From NCBI GenBank assembly GCA_964445695.1, contig CAYULF010000004.1, positions 62,001-126,000 on the forward strand: a DNA stretch of 64,000 nucleotides, given 5' to 3'. The stretch is from JAUIKM01 sp964445695. GTDB taxonomy: Bacteria; Bacteroidota; Ignavibacteria; Kapaibacteriales; UBA7675. Made by a program: the position numbers and the translations under genes. Within the stretch, counting starts at the first letter, position 1; each line of letters begins with the position of its first letter. The notes under the pieces were generated by a model. The model had not been told where the DNA came from and ran no database searches. It saw only the letters and a list, made by a program, of their open reading frames with translations. This document shows, in pieces, positions 39,101 through 49,900 of this stretch.

Positions 39101-41544
39101 GAAATCCAGTAGTTGCCGCCCTTGACGCCGTACAGCACCGGCTGTGTGAATACATCGACGACGTTCAGGCGATGGACGGGCCGGCCGGTTTCGTCAAAAA
39201 CCGTCGAGTACACGCTGCCCTGCAGCAGCCCCATGTCCTTGTAGCCGTTGGCATCCAGTTCGAAACTTTCGGCGAAACTTCCATCCGTGGCGGTTTTGCC
39301 GGCGCGGCGGATCGTGTTAAAACGGGTATTGTCGTCCAGATTAACGGTAAAGTCAAATCCGGGAAACTTTTCGGACTGGAAGTACTTGCGTTTAAGACTG
39401 AATTCCGCCTCGTAGTTGCGGTTGGGCGCCGGCGGGCCGAAGAGATTGTTGGCCTGCCCCGTGGCGACAATTGATGCGGGAATCAGCACCGACGACTCGT
39501 TCAACCTGACGTCGACTCTGATGCGATCCGGGATGAACTCTTCGATGCTGATCGGCAGTGAGTTCAACAGGATGTCATTGGCAGTGTATACTTCGGCGAT
39601 GTAATTGCCTGTCACGGCGCTGCCGGGCAAAGTGATGTCCGTCGCAACCGCGCCCTGTTTGTCCAGCTCAAGTTTGAGCGAGCGGAATTCATTGCCGTTG
39701 GGCAGCAGCAGTTTAAACTTGATCGGCATACCGGCAATCGGCAGCCAGTCGGCGTCGCGCACGATCGTGTTGAAGTGCAGCGTCTCGCCTGGGCGATAAA
39801 GATTCCGTTCGCCGTAAATAAATGCCTGGTACCCGGCTTTATTGTTGCGCAGGCCGCCCACGTCAAAACGCGAGGTCTGGACGAAGGTGTTGTCGTACAT
39901 CATAAAGTTGTAGTCGTCGGCCTTGCGCGCGCTGATCATACCGACTTCAAAGCCGGGAGCGGCGCTCTTGATATTGCGGAACACCGCCATCCCCTTGGCG
40001 TCCGTTTCTGCGTGATGCAACTGCTGATTGTTGGTTGAAATAAAGCTGACTTTAACACCGGCAACGGGCTCGGCGGTTTTGATTGAGTTAACAAACACGT
40101 GAACGTTGTCGCCGCTGCTCTTGCTGATTAAACCAAGATCGGAAAACGCCAACAGTTTTGTATCCAGCACCCACTTCTGATCGGCCGACGCCACCTGCAG
40201 AACGTACATGCCTTCAAACGGCACCTTGTCGTGAAAATCCAGATTGAGCAGAGTCAGGTTGCCGCTGCGCGCCATCGTGTTTGTTTCGATTTCCTCTTCG
40301 TAGATTTCGTCGCCGAAGCGCGGGTTGTTGAAGTAGCCGTCGACCCAGTAGTTCTGCTGGTTCATCTCGTCGTACACGCGTTGGCCGCTCGTGCCGTAGC
40401 GCATGTATTCGTAGAGGTTGTTTTCGTAGATTTTCGAGACGGTCACTTTCAGTTTGGGCACGTTAAAAATGAGCATGCCGATATTGCGTGCGCCGGCCTT
40501 GGTCAGGTACATGCCTTTCGACGAAGCAAAGCGGATGCCCGGCTCAATTTCACCCCAGGTGAGTTTTTGTATTGCATCTTTGGCGAGTGTGCCGCCGAAG
40601 ATGCCCCGCATCGCTTTATTAAACGTAAAGGTGTAAGTCGTACCGAATTCAAACTCGCCGCTGATGTCCATTCCCCAGTCGCGTACTTCAACCTTAAACG
40701 CCGTTTTGGGCTCTACGCTGATGCGACTGCTCAGGTCCGGATCGCTGACCGCCTGAGTGGTATAAACGCGCGCTATGGTGCGCCCCTCGTCGTTGAGCGA
40801 CTCAACAGAAACGATATCGAAGCGGTCGCGCGCGGGAATCGGCACGTCCGCCCTGAAGTCTTCTTCCGTGGACCAATTTGCGCCGAAGGGCGTCAGTCCG
40901 GCGGCAATCACGAGTTCGAGTGTCTGGTTTTCGACTTCGGCCGGATCGAGGCCAAAGAGCGTCACTCGGTGAGAATTGGAAGTCCATCCGGTTTCGCCAC
41001 GTACAAAATCGACGTTTTTACCGAGCAGATTGACGGTCAGTCGCGACGTCAGTGCTTCCAGCTCGACATTTTGATTGAACTCGAGGCGCAGTTCGAGCAC
41101 GGGTTCGCCGCTGCTGCCTTTGACCCACTGGGCGTGCGAGCCGAGCAGCATGAGGTATGGCGTGCGAAATTCAACGACGCGCTCATCTTCGTCCGGCAGG
41201 CTGAGCTGCGGCGCAAGATTCTGCAATGCGCCCGTCATCACCGCTTTGTAATGTGTGCTTGGCAGGAAGCCGGCGTGAGGAGAAAAAACCAGAACATTGG
41301 GCTCGGTCCACTTGAACGAGCCGCTCAGTTTGGGTTCAAATTCCAGGAAGGGAATTTCAAACCATCGATCAAGAGAGTCGCCGCCGACCAGATCGTGGTT
41401 AAAGGTAAACACCAGGTTTTGATGCGTTTCGACTGTTTCGCCAAAATTCGTGCTGACAATCTGAATCGAATCGGACCCGCCCGTACAGGCAACCAAAAAA
41501 GTGAGCAGGACCGCCAAAAGGCGGCCGGCGTGTTTTGCTGTCAT
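36109..41544 (-). CDS. Bacterial alpha-2-macroglobulin family lipoprotein
   Basis: 1811 residues. Signal sequence with lipobox LVAC (Cys20), so periplasmic and membrane-anchored. N-terminal MG-like beta domains include an Ig-like Big_5 segment (VFTFNHDLVGGD); the A2M_N region contains NLYRPGETLHFNTIVRD; the middle has the bait region and the A2M family block (PRFSGELRIMVAAYKDDAFGS, VSAGLPRFLSPGDT). The thioester motif is kept as YPHGCVEQ (Cys1346, Gln1349) inside the alpha/alpha toroid domain, followed by GGFSYWPGGGDANWW. These proteins trap proteases covalently and protect the envelope when peptidoglycan is breached. It is followed by pbpC, as in the yfhM-pbpC arrangement. Confidence 0.93.
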   Translation of the reverse strand: MTAKHAGRLLAVLLTFLVACTGGSDSIQIVSTNFGETVETHQNLVFTFNHDLVGGDSLDRWFEIPFLEFEPKLSGSFKWTEPNVLVFSPHAGFLPSTHYKAVMTGALQNLAPQLSLPDEDERVVEFRTPYLMLLGSHAQWVKGSSGEPVLELRLEFNQNVELEALTSRLTVNLLGKNVDFVRGETGWTSNSHRVTLFGLDPAEVENQTLELVIAAGLTPFGANWSTEEDFRADVPIPARDRFDIVSVESLNDEGRTIARVYTTQAVSDPDLSSRISVEPKTAFKVEVRDWGMDISGEFEFGTTYTFTFNKAMRGIFGGTLAKDAIQKLTWGEIEPGIRFASSKGMYLTKAGARNIGMLIFNVPKLKVTVSKIYENNLYEYMRYGTSGQRVYDEMNQQNYWVDGYFNNPRFGDEIYEEEIETNTMARSGNLTLLNLDFHDKVPFEGMYVLQVASADQKWVLDTKLLAFSDLGLISKSSGDNVHVFVNSIKTAEPVAGVKVSFISTNNQQLHHAETDAKGMAVFRNIKSAAPGFEVGMISARKADDYNFMMYDNTFVQTSRFDVGGLRNNKAGYQAFIYGERNLYRPGETLHFNTIVRDADWLPIAGMPIKFKLLLPNGNEFRSLKLELDKQGAVATDITLPGSAVTGNYIAEVYTANDILLNSLPISIEEFIPDRIRVDVRLNESSVLIPASIVATGQANNLFGPPAPNRNYEAEFSLKRKYFQSEKFPGFDFTVNLDDNTRFNTIRRAGKTATDGSFAESFELDANGYKDMGLLQGSVYSTVFDETGRPVHRLNVVDVFTQPVLYGVKGGNYWISAGETSDFQVAAADTSGAPAAGEEINIAVYKISWETVVERRGSRYNYVSQRRERLVHTRKLVQSARDPMLFRYKPGQSGRYEIRVFGENPQRYVEHGFYAYRWGGTNNASFEVNNEGRVDITLDKPRYTVGDKARVLFTAPFDGNLLVSIERDEVIEHHNVKIVDKAAELVLEVAEKFAPNVYVAATLIKPHAPGGIPLTVAHGYQPLIAERKGKHIPVKIEAPEKIRSSLTQKITVKTRPEKDINLTIAVVDEGILQLKNYKTPDPFNFFYAKRALEVRSYDVYPYLFPELGIGLNDVGGDGYDLANRVNPLTNKRVRLVSYWSGIVKADSRGEYEYEVEIPRFSGELRIMVAAYKDDAFGSAEHSMRVADPIVVSAGLPRFLSPGDTLLIPVTMTNTTEKSAQATARIKVDGPVSIIGNSESHRTIAPNQEERVVFTAAAHHAIGQAQFNFSVDALGETFDDQIDMTVRPASSLLKIAGSGKVGAGESASFNLNDVDLDVRLDAQLVVARTPLAEFAQHLKYLVGYPHGCVEQTVSRAFPQLYFNELAAAVDPTLTAQSNPHYNVREAIRKLESMQLYSGGFSYWPGGGDANWWGSVYATHFLLEARKADFEVSRTVIDRAMNYLRARARERKTVTFYYYIEEDNWNTRRSRQIPSRDIFYSLYVLALNGTPDVPTMNQYKDRADDITVDSRYMLAAAYALSGDRDSFLKLKPSEFGSERSATSFGGSFYSQVRDEALSLNMLLEVDPDDPQIADIARNLSKYLKTRRYLNTQERSFAILALGKLTKADMEKGEPKLSVSIDGKEQKTDGSFPQEFGRQILNKSVTVRNTGQGNLYYFWLAEGYNAEARFPEVDNHLKVRKTYFTRSGVPIDGGSLKVNDLVVVRLRLEGAKAVRVDNVVVTDLLPAGLEIENPRLASLPGMTWISDVATPEHFDYRDDRINLFTSINYSSKQDFYYLARAVTPGNFVMGPVGADAMYDGEYHSYSGAGRLKIDP

Positions 41545-41929
41545 GTTGGGAATCTCCGGTCGAAGAGGGGAAATTAACTTCTATTCATTAATGCGGCTGG
41601 GACGAATATAAGTGCAAATGTGATTGCGCCCAAAGAAAAATGACAATTTTTTCATTTTCGGTCATTTTTCACTGTCTTGCAACGTGTCGGCAACAATTAC
41701 ACAATGTGCGAAAGGCATCCCACTCGCCTGTTCACACGGAGGTGTAAAGTACACAATGTTGGGAAGCCAGGCGACCAATTCCAACAAACCTGAAAAATGA
41801 CGCCGACGCCTCCCCCGGACCTGCATCACCTTCAAATTCACACAAACAAAAACAGCCGCGAATCGCTCGGATTCACGGCTGTTCACTCACTCCTGATTAC
41901 AGACCGGTTCGCACACCGGACTCCGTCAT
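41545..41929. promoter_or_regulatory. Upstream region of the alpha-2-macroglobulin gene
   Basis: 385 bp. Contains a 9-bp inverted repeat AAAAATGAC (41636-41644) / GTCATTTTT (41661-41669) about 95-125 bp before the ATG, and a direct repeat TACACAATGT at 41698 and 41752, the latter overlapping a GTGTA-AAG-TACAC dyad. These are candidate operator sites. The FKBP terminator (41851-41883) fills the right end. Confidence 0.4.
41851..41883 (-). terminator. Intrinsic terminator after the FKBP gene
   Basis: An 8-bp stem AACAGCCG/CGGCTGTT extended by a second GAATC/GATTC stem; on the minus strand it is followed by TTTTTGTTTG. It lies 46 bp after the FKBP stop codon. Confidence 0.8.
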
Positions 41930-42709
41930 TTATTTCTTCAGCATCGTCTCAAAGTCGTCCTGAACCTTCACCAGATCAACTTCATAGATCAGAACCGAAC
42001 CGGGACTCACAGGACCGCGTCCCATCGTGTCCAGAGCCAGGTTCGACGGCAGGAAGAATACCCGACGGCCGCCCTCGCGCATCATCGGCAGTCCCTCGCG
42101 AAGACCCGGCTGCAGACCGTCCAGGCGGAACTGCTGCGGCGCATTCAGTTTATAGGAAGAATTGAGCTCCTTCCCGGTGATGTCCATCATGCGATAATGC
42201 ATGCGCACGACGTTTTTCCCTTCCGGACTTTTGCCGCTCCCGCGTTTGCGCACGATGTACTGCAGTCCGCTGGGCAGAACCTCCACGCTGTCCTTTTTGG
42301 CGTTTTCTGCCAGAAACTTGACGCCGGCGGCTCTGGCGTCATCGGCCATTTCGCGCTGTTTCTGGCGCATGCGTGCAAACTCGCGCTCTTCGAGCGTCTT
42401 GAACAATTTTTCGACCTGTTCCTGCGTAAGCGGTTCGGCGCCGTCCTTCATGGCGTGCACCATCCCGAGCAGGTAGTTTTCGACGTTGATGTCAAAGGTG
42501 CTGTTTTTCAACTCGTCGGCGCGCAAAAAGCCCACGTGATACGAGAGGCTGTCCTCCACCGTATTCATCACCGGTTCTGTCTCGGCAAACGTCAACATCG
42601 TTTGTTTGATGGAAGCGCCGGCGGCCGCCTTCGGAGAATCGTTGCAGGCGCCAAGGACAAGTCCGCAGATCGCGGCGCAAAGCACTAATCGGAAGCTGTG
42701 CATAGACAT
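41930..42709 (-). CDS. FKBP-type peptidyl-prolyl isomerase, lipoprotein
   Basis: 259 residues from ATG 42709 (a second ATG two codons later is equally possible); the upstream open frame lacks features. The signal sequence ends in a lipobox (VLGAC). An N-terminal helical FKBP_N-like dimerisation region (about 45-140) has SYHVGFLRADELK and LLGMVHAMKDG, typical of Mip/FkpA. The FKBP domain (about 150-255) has VLPSGLQYIVRKRGSG, VVRMHYRMMD, LDGLQPGLREGLPMMREGG and GSVLIYEVDLVKV. It would assist folding of envelope proteins at proline peptide bonds. Followed by its own terminator. Confidence 0.88.
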   Translation of the reverse strand: MSMHSFRLVLCAAICGLVLGACNDSPKAAAGASIKQTMLTFAETEPVMNTVEDSLSYHVGFLRADELKNSTFDINVENYLLGMVHAMKDGAEPLTQEQVEKLFKTLEEREFARMRQKQREMADDARAAGVKFLAENAKKDSVEVLPSGLQYIVRKRGSGKSPEGKNVVRMHYRMMDITGKELNSSYKLNAPQQFRLDGLQPGLREGLPMMREGGRRVFFLPSNLALDTMGRGPVSPGSVLIYEVDLVKVQDDFETMLKK

Positions 42710-42836
42710 GGGATTTTCGTTAAAATAAGAAGCAGACACCCGCGGGGCCTGCTTGTAACGCAGAATCGCAAATGTACGGAGAAAAGCGCAAATACCTGAG
42801 CGCTTCGCCCCGTCCGGGGCCGTGGCTTGCTTTTTC

Positions 42837-42860
42837 CTTTTGTTTGTCAGCGGGTGCGAA
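42837..42860 (+). repeat. 24-bp intergenic repeat
   Basis: Matches 4457-4480 at 23 of 24 positions, same orientation. Both copies lie in long intergenic gaps. Confidence 0.55.
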
Positions 42861-42969
42861 ACCACCAGCGGCAAGACAGTCGGGAGAGATTGAGGCAACG
42901 AGCGGTCATAGAGTGTTTGCAGTCTCCACGCCCTTAGCGGACGGCACACCGGGATTCTCGTAGTCGGTC

Positions 42970-43041
42970 AGCACCCGGTTGGTGCTTGAAAATCCGAGCT
43001 GTGAGCCCTGAGGGCTCACAGCTCCTACGTAGTTTTACGTA
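42970..43041. repeat. Cluster of three hairpins
   Basis: AGCACC/GGTGCT (42970-42986), a perfect 13-bp stem with a 3-base loop (42996-43024), and two TACGTA palindromes (43026 and 43036). The layout resembles a REP/BIME-type element or a structured leader. No poly-T follows directly, so a simple terminator is less likely. Confidence 0.5.
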
Positions 43042-43408
43042 TTTTCAGCATTCAAACTGCGCTTACCGTCTAAAAACCGCCTTTCATTCAGGAATCCGCC
43101 ACAAACGAAAAATCAGAAAGTCGGCATCTGAAATACTGCACTCGCCTCCCGGCGCACGCTTGACTCGAACACACTGTTTTTGGCGCAATCATATTTTTAT
43201 CTAACTTCAGGCTGCGTGCACCTTCGGTCACCCGACAAATGCGACTCTGCTCACCGCAGTGCGATGCTCCGCAATCGCTGCACACCGGCAGAAGCTCTCT
43301 GTGTCGAATTTCATTTCCTGTCGACCCGTGACCGCCGACACCAACAACGTGCAAATTCCAATTGCACCGGCTCTGTTTTCTTTCACACTTAATTCTTTGG
43401 GAAACATC

Positions 43409-43639
43409 ATGATCAAGGTAACCTTTGTCAACAAAACCGATGAAGTTCAGGAATACGTCGTCGGACCGTCTGTTAAACAACTTCAACCCGGCGCGAATGT
43501 CGCCGTCGAAGTTCAGCCGACCGAGCGCGTAGGATTCACGCAGTTGCAGGGCAAGGAAAACATCGCGTCCGTCCTGCTGGCCGAATTTACCGACAGCAGT
43601 CTGTTGATTTACGCCGCGCCGCAGGGTGTCGATGCTTAA
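43409..43639 (+). CDS. Orphan 76-residue protein beside the injection-system operon
   Basis: The frame is open upstream to 43259, but residues from ATG 43409 (MIKVTFVNKTDEVQEYVVG) look like a compact beta protein and the upstream part does not. Predicted alternating strands: KVTFVNKT, AVEVQPTERVGF, SLLIYAAPQ. No signal peptide, cysteines or membrane segment. I do not recognise a family. It is convergent with the RHS gene and followed by a strong terminator. It may be an accessory to the neighbouring operon, but nothing in the sequence proves it. Confidence 0.6.
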   Translation: MIKVTFVNKTDEVQEYVVGPSVKQLQPGANVAVEVQPTERVGFTQLQGKENIASVLLAEFTDSSLLIYAAPQGVDA

Positions 43640-43676
43640 GCTGTCATCGTAAAATTGATACTGTTGTACTTCAGTC

Positions 43677-43711
43677 AAAGAGCTGCAAATCTTCAAGGTT
43701 CGCAGCTCTTT
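43677..43711. terminator. Intrinsic terminator, probably bidirectional
   Basis: Perfect 10-bp stem AAAGAGCTGC/GCAGCTCTTT with a 15-base loop, 38 bp after the 76-residue gene and about 210 bp beyond the RHS gene stop on the other strand. Confidence 0.75.
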
Positions 43712-43920
43712 GACATTTAACGCTTTTTCCGTTTCACCTTTAAAACCACCGGCTTTTCCATCGCGACTAAACCGTCATTCTAAGTCAAGTCAAAAACAGC
43801 TATGATACGCGAGAACTTGACCGGGTTCAACCGGAGTAAAATGTGCACATGTCAAACCACAACAGGCACGTTGCATGTAATACAACTTGCTCGTTGTTTA
43901 ATTCTCACTTCCCACGCTCC

Positions 43921-46900
43921 CTACGTCAAAGTGATCGTCCGTCGCGCCACATTGGACGCATTGCCGCTCTCGCGGATCAACAGCCGCCGCGTGCCTGGGT
44001 TGCTGAAACCCGCGTCCACGCTGACCACCAGTTGATTCGCGCCGCCCGCCGCAAATGTCAACTCCGGCGTGCCGGGGCTGACCTCAGGCGGCGTCGTGCC
44101 GTCGGGCATCTGCACCACCACGCTGGCGGGATCGGGCGTCACGCCCCCGCCGCCGACGTTGGCGCAGTCAAGCGTAATCGAGCCCCCGGCCGCCGCCGTG
44201 TAAGAGCCCGACGTTGCCAGAAAATGACCGGTAATCGGGATGACAATCTGCGTCAGGTTGGTTGTGTTGCCGGTTGCACCGACCTGCACGTCCACCGTAA
44301 CCTGCGCCTGCTCTTCGGGCGGATCCTCGGCCGCGATACTTAAACGGAACACTCCGCCAAGGTCGCCGCCGGCGCCGAGGAAATTGCGCGTCGCTTCCGG
44401 AGCGCTGCCCGTCTGGTCCTGCTGGATCAACACCGGGTGGATTGTGCCCGGCGTCCCCGGATAGGCAATCTGGGGGTTGAAGTTCAAAACATTTGCGGCA
44501 ATGAAGACAAAGACTTCGCCGCCGGGCGTCAGGTTTGGAATCGGACTGGCGTAGGAGCTGAAGTCTATCGCAGCGGCCAGGCTGTTTAACACAATCGGCG
44601 CGTCGACCGTGTTAATCGTGATGCGCCGTACCGCCACGTCGATGTCCGTCGGCAGGTGCATGCCGTGCTGCATCAGTCCGCCTGTCTCAAAGCGATTGCT
44701 GCCCGTGTCGAATCGATAGAACCGACTGATTTCAACCGGCTCGCTCGAACCTGCCGCGGCCGTGCGCATCTCCACCTCCAGCTCGTCGCTGCGGCGCACA
44801 ACCGTGCCGTCCGTCGGGCGCAGCACTGTGACGCGGTATCGCCGGTTGTTGTTCGGCAGACAGACAAATCGCGCGCGCTGCGTCCGCAGCAGGTTGATTG
44901 TCATTCCTTCGGTGACGGCAATGCCGTTTAACGTGATCGTTACGTCCGTCACGTTAACATTGTAGAGAATCTTCTGTTTGCCTTCGTCCTGCGCGTGGCG
45001 CGCCTCGTCGGCGGATAGGATCGCATTGTCGGTTGTAACGCGATGCCGGTTCGCACCGGTCGTGGGCGTGGTAAACGCCACGTACATACCCTGCGTGCGG
45101 GAAAGCGTTTTACTCGTCGGAATCCAGCCCCGATTGGCCGGCATGATCCGGCGCGGCGTGCCGGCAGCCGGGCCGGGCACATCGGCGGGTGCGGCCGCAT
45201 TTTTGGCGTAAAATACGTCGGCCACCGCCAGGCCGGGATTCGTGCCGGCGGCGCCCGCTTCTGCATTGTTGTTCGGCTCGGCGCCGTTGCCAGGCGCGGC
45301 TCCGCCGGTTTCGTTCGTCACAAACGGCATTAAACACACCGCCTGCCGCGTATTGACGCCGGGGCGATCCTGATTAAAGGTCGTATTGCACCAGCCGTTC
45401 TGCGTTGGAAAACTCACCGTGCGCGGATTTGGCCAGTACCAGTAGCGCGCGATATCGCCCACCACCATCTCGGCATTAAAACCGTCGCCTACTTCCACGC
45501 TGCCGCGCATGCGGCCCAGCGCCGAATACAGGTCTCCGCTCTGGTTGGACGAATCCTGCTCGATGTCGGCCAGATACGCAATGTCGTCGCCGGGAAACAG
45601 GCGGTCAATAAACACGTGCCCGGGAATGCCCAGACTCCAGTTGTGCGTGCCCCAGATGTAGCGCGCAATGCGTGAGATGATTTCCCAGGCCGAGCCCGGT
45701 TTTTCAATATTGCGCAAATGCAATTGCCTGAACGGATCCGACACCCAGCGCATCGGTCCCATCAAGCCGTACTGGTCCAGGAAAAAACTCTCTACGTGGC
45801 CCTGCGCGTCCTGCCGCCCGACCTTGGCCACGCGCAGCACCTGATCCGATGCGCCCAGCGCGTCCGTCGGCAATCCGTCCGCCAGCTCGATGTCGTCCCC
45901 GGAAACGGACGTGACGGTGGTCGTCATCGTAAACCGTTCGTGATTGGAGCTTTTTTCACCGATGATGTGCAGCCGGTCAAACGACGATGCCTCAAGCTTT
46001 TTGCCGTCCTCAGTCTGCGCCGTTATGACCGCAAATGAATTCGGCTTAACTATGGCCGGGTAGTATTTCTGCCAGTACCAGTACTGACTGTCCACGCTGG
46101 TGTCGTATGGACTCACCTCGGCATTGCCTTCAAAACCCAGCGACGAACCGAGCGTTAACTTGCCGGTTTCGTCAACACTTCTTAACGAACGCACAAAGTC
46201 GTCCTTGCCGCTCTGACGAATTATAACGCGACTTTCGTTGGCAAACTCGGAGCGACGTCCCGCTTCATTTAACTGCAACTCATTGCGAGAAGGCAACACC
46301 GTGGCCGCGAACCGCGTGTACGTTGAACAGGCTTTCGCGATCATCCATGGTATCCGCACGATTAACAGCATCAGCGTGCCGTAGCCAAGACCAAAGATGA
46401 TGTTTAACAATCCGCCCGGTGTCAGTGTGTCAAAAATCTGATAAATGGCGCTGTACCAGGCCTGCCCCGTCGGTCCGAGCGCAGAATTGCACTTGCGCAC
46501 AAATACGGCTCCGTCAGACAGCGAGGTCTCGCCCGAGGCTTTGGCTTTGATCCTGAACAGATCGTCGGCCCGTTTTTCGTCGAACTGCGCGGTCTCTTTA
46601 ACCGAACCGCGATAAATCTGCAGATGTGAATTGTCTTTAAAATCGATTCCCTGGCGATTCGGAATGCGCAGTAAACGAATATTGTTGTTGCTCGCATCGC
46701 GTTCGATCGTACCCGCCACAAAAGCCGACCATTCGGGCAAGTCGACGCCCGCATAGGAAAATCCAAGGTCGAAGGCCCAGAGCGGAAAAGCCGTGAACCA
46801 GAGCGGCCCCCACCACAGATACTGTTCCGTGTGGCGCAGTTCGTGTTCCACCAGCGCCTGATAGCGGTTGTGTTCCCAGGTTTCCGGATCCTCGGGCACC

Positions 46901-49900
46901 AGCACGCCGCCGGGATGCATGACGGCTTCCGTCCGCACCGCACTTTCGCGCAACGGAATCACAATCGTCTGATTGTTGCTCGCGGTTAACGTGCCCGTCA
47001 CCGCCGGATCAAGAATAATGGTCTGGTCGTTTTCCGTCGTAAAGGTCGGCGCCCAGGCGTTGTTGTTTGTGTGGTCCAGCTGCCTGACGTTAACCGTGCC
47101 GCTGACCGAGGCCGGATTATTCGCCAACGTCAGTCGCACAACGGTTAAGCGCCGAATAGTAATGTTGTTTGAACCGGCCGTAATGGTCCCCGGCGTTGTA
47201 TCATGCGTTAACTTCACCGTGCTGCCCGTTACGGCTGTGATGGTGAACTCGTCCTGCACTGCGCCGCCGCCGGGATCCCAGCTTGCTTCCACGCGCTCGC
47301 CGGTGGCAAAAACCGGTTGATCCACCGTTGTGCCGCCCACCGTCGCCGCCACCAGCAGCTCCTCCGGATCCGCGCCGGGCTGCGTGCAGTCATAAAGGGT
47401 GTTGCCCACGCGCGCCGGAATTGTCCTGTCGCCGGAAATAATCCCGACGCGTTCCGTACCGGCCAGATCCGTCCAGTTCCACAGCCGGAAGCGCAGCACC
47501 CGCGTCGTATTACCGCCCTGATTGGCCAGTTGCGGCGATCCGTCGATGGCGATATACACGCCGCCCGTTGCCGGGTCCTGCACATCCAGACGCTGCACCT
47601 GGAAATTGCTGCCCGTGCCCGGCAGGTTCGCCCGGCCGAGCTCCAGTGTTAACAACATGCCGTCGACGGCAGCCACGCGCATCTGGTCCGTAACTGTGCC
47701 GCCGTCGGTATAACGGATCTCCACCAATTCGCCGACAAAAAAGCGCGTCATTTCCAGGCGGGTGCTCGTGCCCGCGTCCGTCGGCAAAACAACCAACTGT
47801 GTATTGGAAATGCGCGTGGCATTGTAGTTGACGCCCACCGTCTGAACGCGCACAGCGCGAAGATCGCCCGCGGCTATCGGCAGATCGCGATCAAACAACA
47901 CATTGCGCTCGACGATTCGGATCAGGCCGATTTCCTGATTGGTTCCGTCGTCCAGCCCCACCGGCTGCGTGGGACGTAATTCGTTGCTGCCGGCCACATT
48001 GTTAACCGCGCGGCTTAACACATTTGCATTGAGCGCAAGTCCGGTTGCACTCGCCCCCTGCAGGTTGGCGGCCAGATTGTCGGCGTTTAACTGATGCACC
48101 TGCAGCGCCGTAACGCCGTCCGTCGACATCGGCGCATTCAACGCCAGCACCGCCGCCGTGCCGAGTATAAGATTGTCAACGCTCGGATTGGTGGTTTTGA
48201 ACAATTCAACCGTATAATTGGCCGCAGCGCCCGTCTTGTCGCTGCCGATCACAATTCCATCGTAGTTGAGCGCCGTCACGCGTCGCACCTGCACCGCGTT
48301 GGCGCGCGTGCGATGCGCCAGATAGCCGGTCGAGGGCGCCGTGCGCACCGCCGCCGTGGTGAATGTTATCTGCGCGCCGGCGTCGAACGTCGTGGTTGTA
48401 CCGATCGCGCCGCCCGGAGCCAGCGCCTGCCAACTGACCGAGCCGCTGGTTCCCAGTGCGCCCACTCCGCGATCGATCGTGCGCATGTTGCCGTTCGCCG
48501 CTGTGACCACCACGGGAATATCGGTCCCGCCGCTGAACACGCGGATCATATCGCCCACGCCGGGTCGCGGAGCATTCGTAAAGTTTAACTCCGTGCCGGT
48601 CGCAGTCAGGTCCACGCCGTTAACAGGGCCGCCGGCGACGGCCGGTAAAATTGACGCACCGGGATTGGGGCCCGGCGTGCCCGAAAACGCCGCGTCCAGC
48701 GCTACCTGCGCTTCCAGCGCGACGATAATGCCGAAGCCGCGGTCGTCCGGCCCCTGCGTCATGTGGATAAAATCACCCACCTCGTAGTTGCCGGTCGTAC
48801 CGTCAGCATTTAACTTTCGCAGATCGCCCACGTCGCCCATGGCTTCGCTCGTCGTCGTCGCCTGCAGACCACGCAGTCTGATGTCTGCTGTGTTAAGTCC
48901 CGTCGGTGCGGGATTAAGCCGGATAATTGTCAGTATGCCGCGCTCTACCGCCGATTGCACCTGCGTCACAAACGCCGCGCTGGTTAAGGCGGGAGTTTCC
49001 GCGTCGGCCAGGCCGATATTCTGATTCGCCGTCAAGCCCAAACCCGTCTGCAACACGGTGACAACCGAGAGGTTGTTAACTGTGCCGACGCCGAAGCGGT
49101 CCATGGTCTCAAGTTCCGTCAGGGTCGCATCCGTCGGCCCCTGCACCTGCGGCACCTGTGTCGCCGTACAGAACGTCGCCTCTGTAAACATGTCGCCAAG
49201 ATGTAAACCGCCCTGGGGAAAATACGGTGTTAACATCCCGGGCGCGATCGCCTCGGCCGTTCCGCCATGACGCGTCCAACTGTCCGGATAGTCGCCGTTC
49301 AAGTCGCCGTCGTAGGCAAACTGACTCATGCCGCGCAGCATGAAGGCGCGCCCGGAGGACGTCTCCACCATTCGCAGCGTGCTGCCGTAAAATGTGGGTG
49401 CAAAGCGGTCATTGGGCGAACAAACCATCACGTTCTTGGCCTGGTCGAAACTCGCAAATTGCTCCCAGATATAGTGCTGCGTGGCAAAGGCGCGCGTTGT
49501 GGCCATCGCGCCGTCGCGCAATATGCCGCCGACGTTCAAACGCTCACTGTGAATGTGGCGGAAGTTAAAAAAGCGCCCGATATTGCCGGAAAAAAGACTG
49601 CCCCAGAAGTTAAGCGTCCAGTCCATTCCAAGCGTTAAAAACCAGTTGTTCGGGAAGGCCCATGTTAACGAAGACAAGAGGTAGTACCACGCAATCGCGC
49701 CGGTCGGATCGCTGTAGGTAAACGTGTCGTAGCCGCAGACACCGTAGCCGCCCGCCGTGGTTCGCTCCGCCACCAGTGCGCCCGCATAGCCGTCGTCACG
49801 CCGCGGATCGTCCGCCCCGCCGTCCAACGGATCGGGCGAATTAAACACGCCGAAACGCGGGTCGTAACTGCGGTAAGCGTAGTACACCAACCCTTCGTGC

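Larger units (their letters stand above)
42710..43408. other. 700-bp intergenic region with repeat and hairpin cluster
   Basis: Between the leftward FKBP gene and the rightward 76-residue gene. It includes the 24-bp repeat at 42837-42860 and three closely spaced palindromes at 42970-43041. No gene or known RNA was recognised. Confidence 0.5.

Noticed and set aside
40231..41577. 448-codon plus-strand ORF opposite the alpha-2-macroglobulin gene
   Set aside because: Antisense shadow of conserved MG domains.
43088..43696. 202-codon minus-strand ORF over the 76-residue gene
   Set aside because: Crosses a strong terminator and lacks protein-like features; the plus-strand small gene is better.
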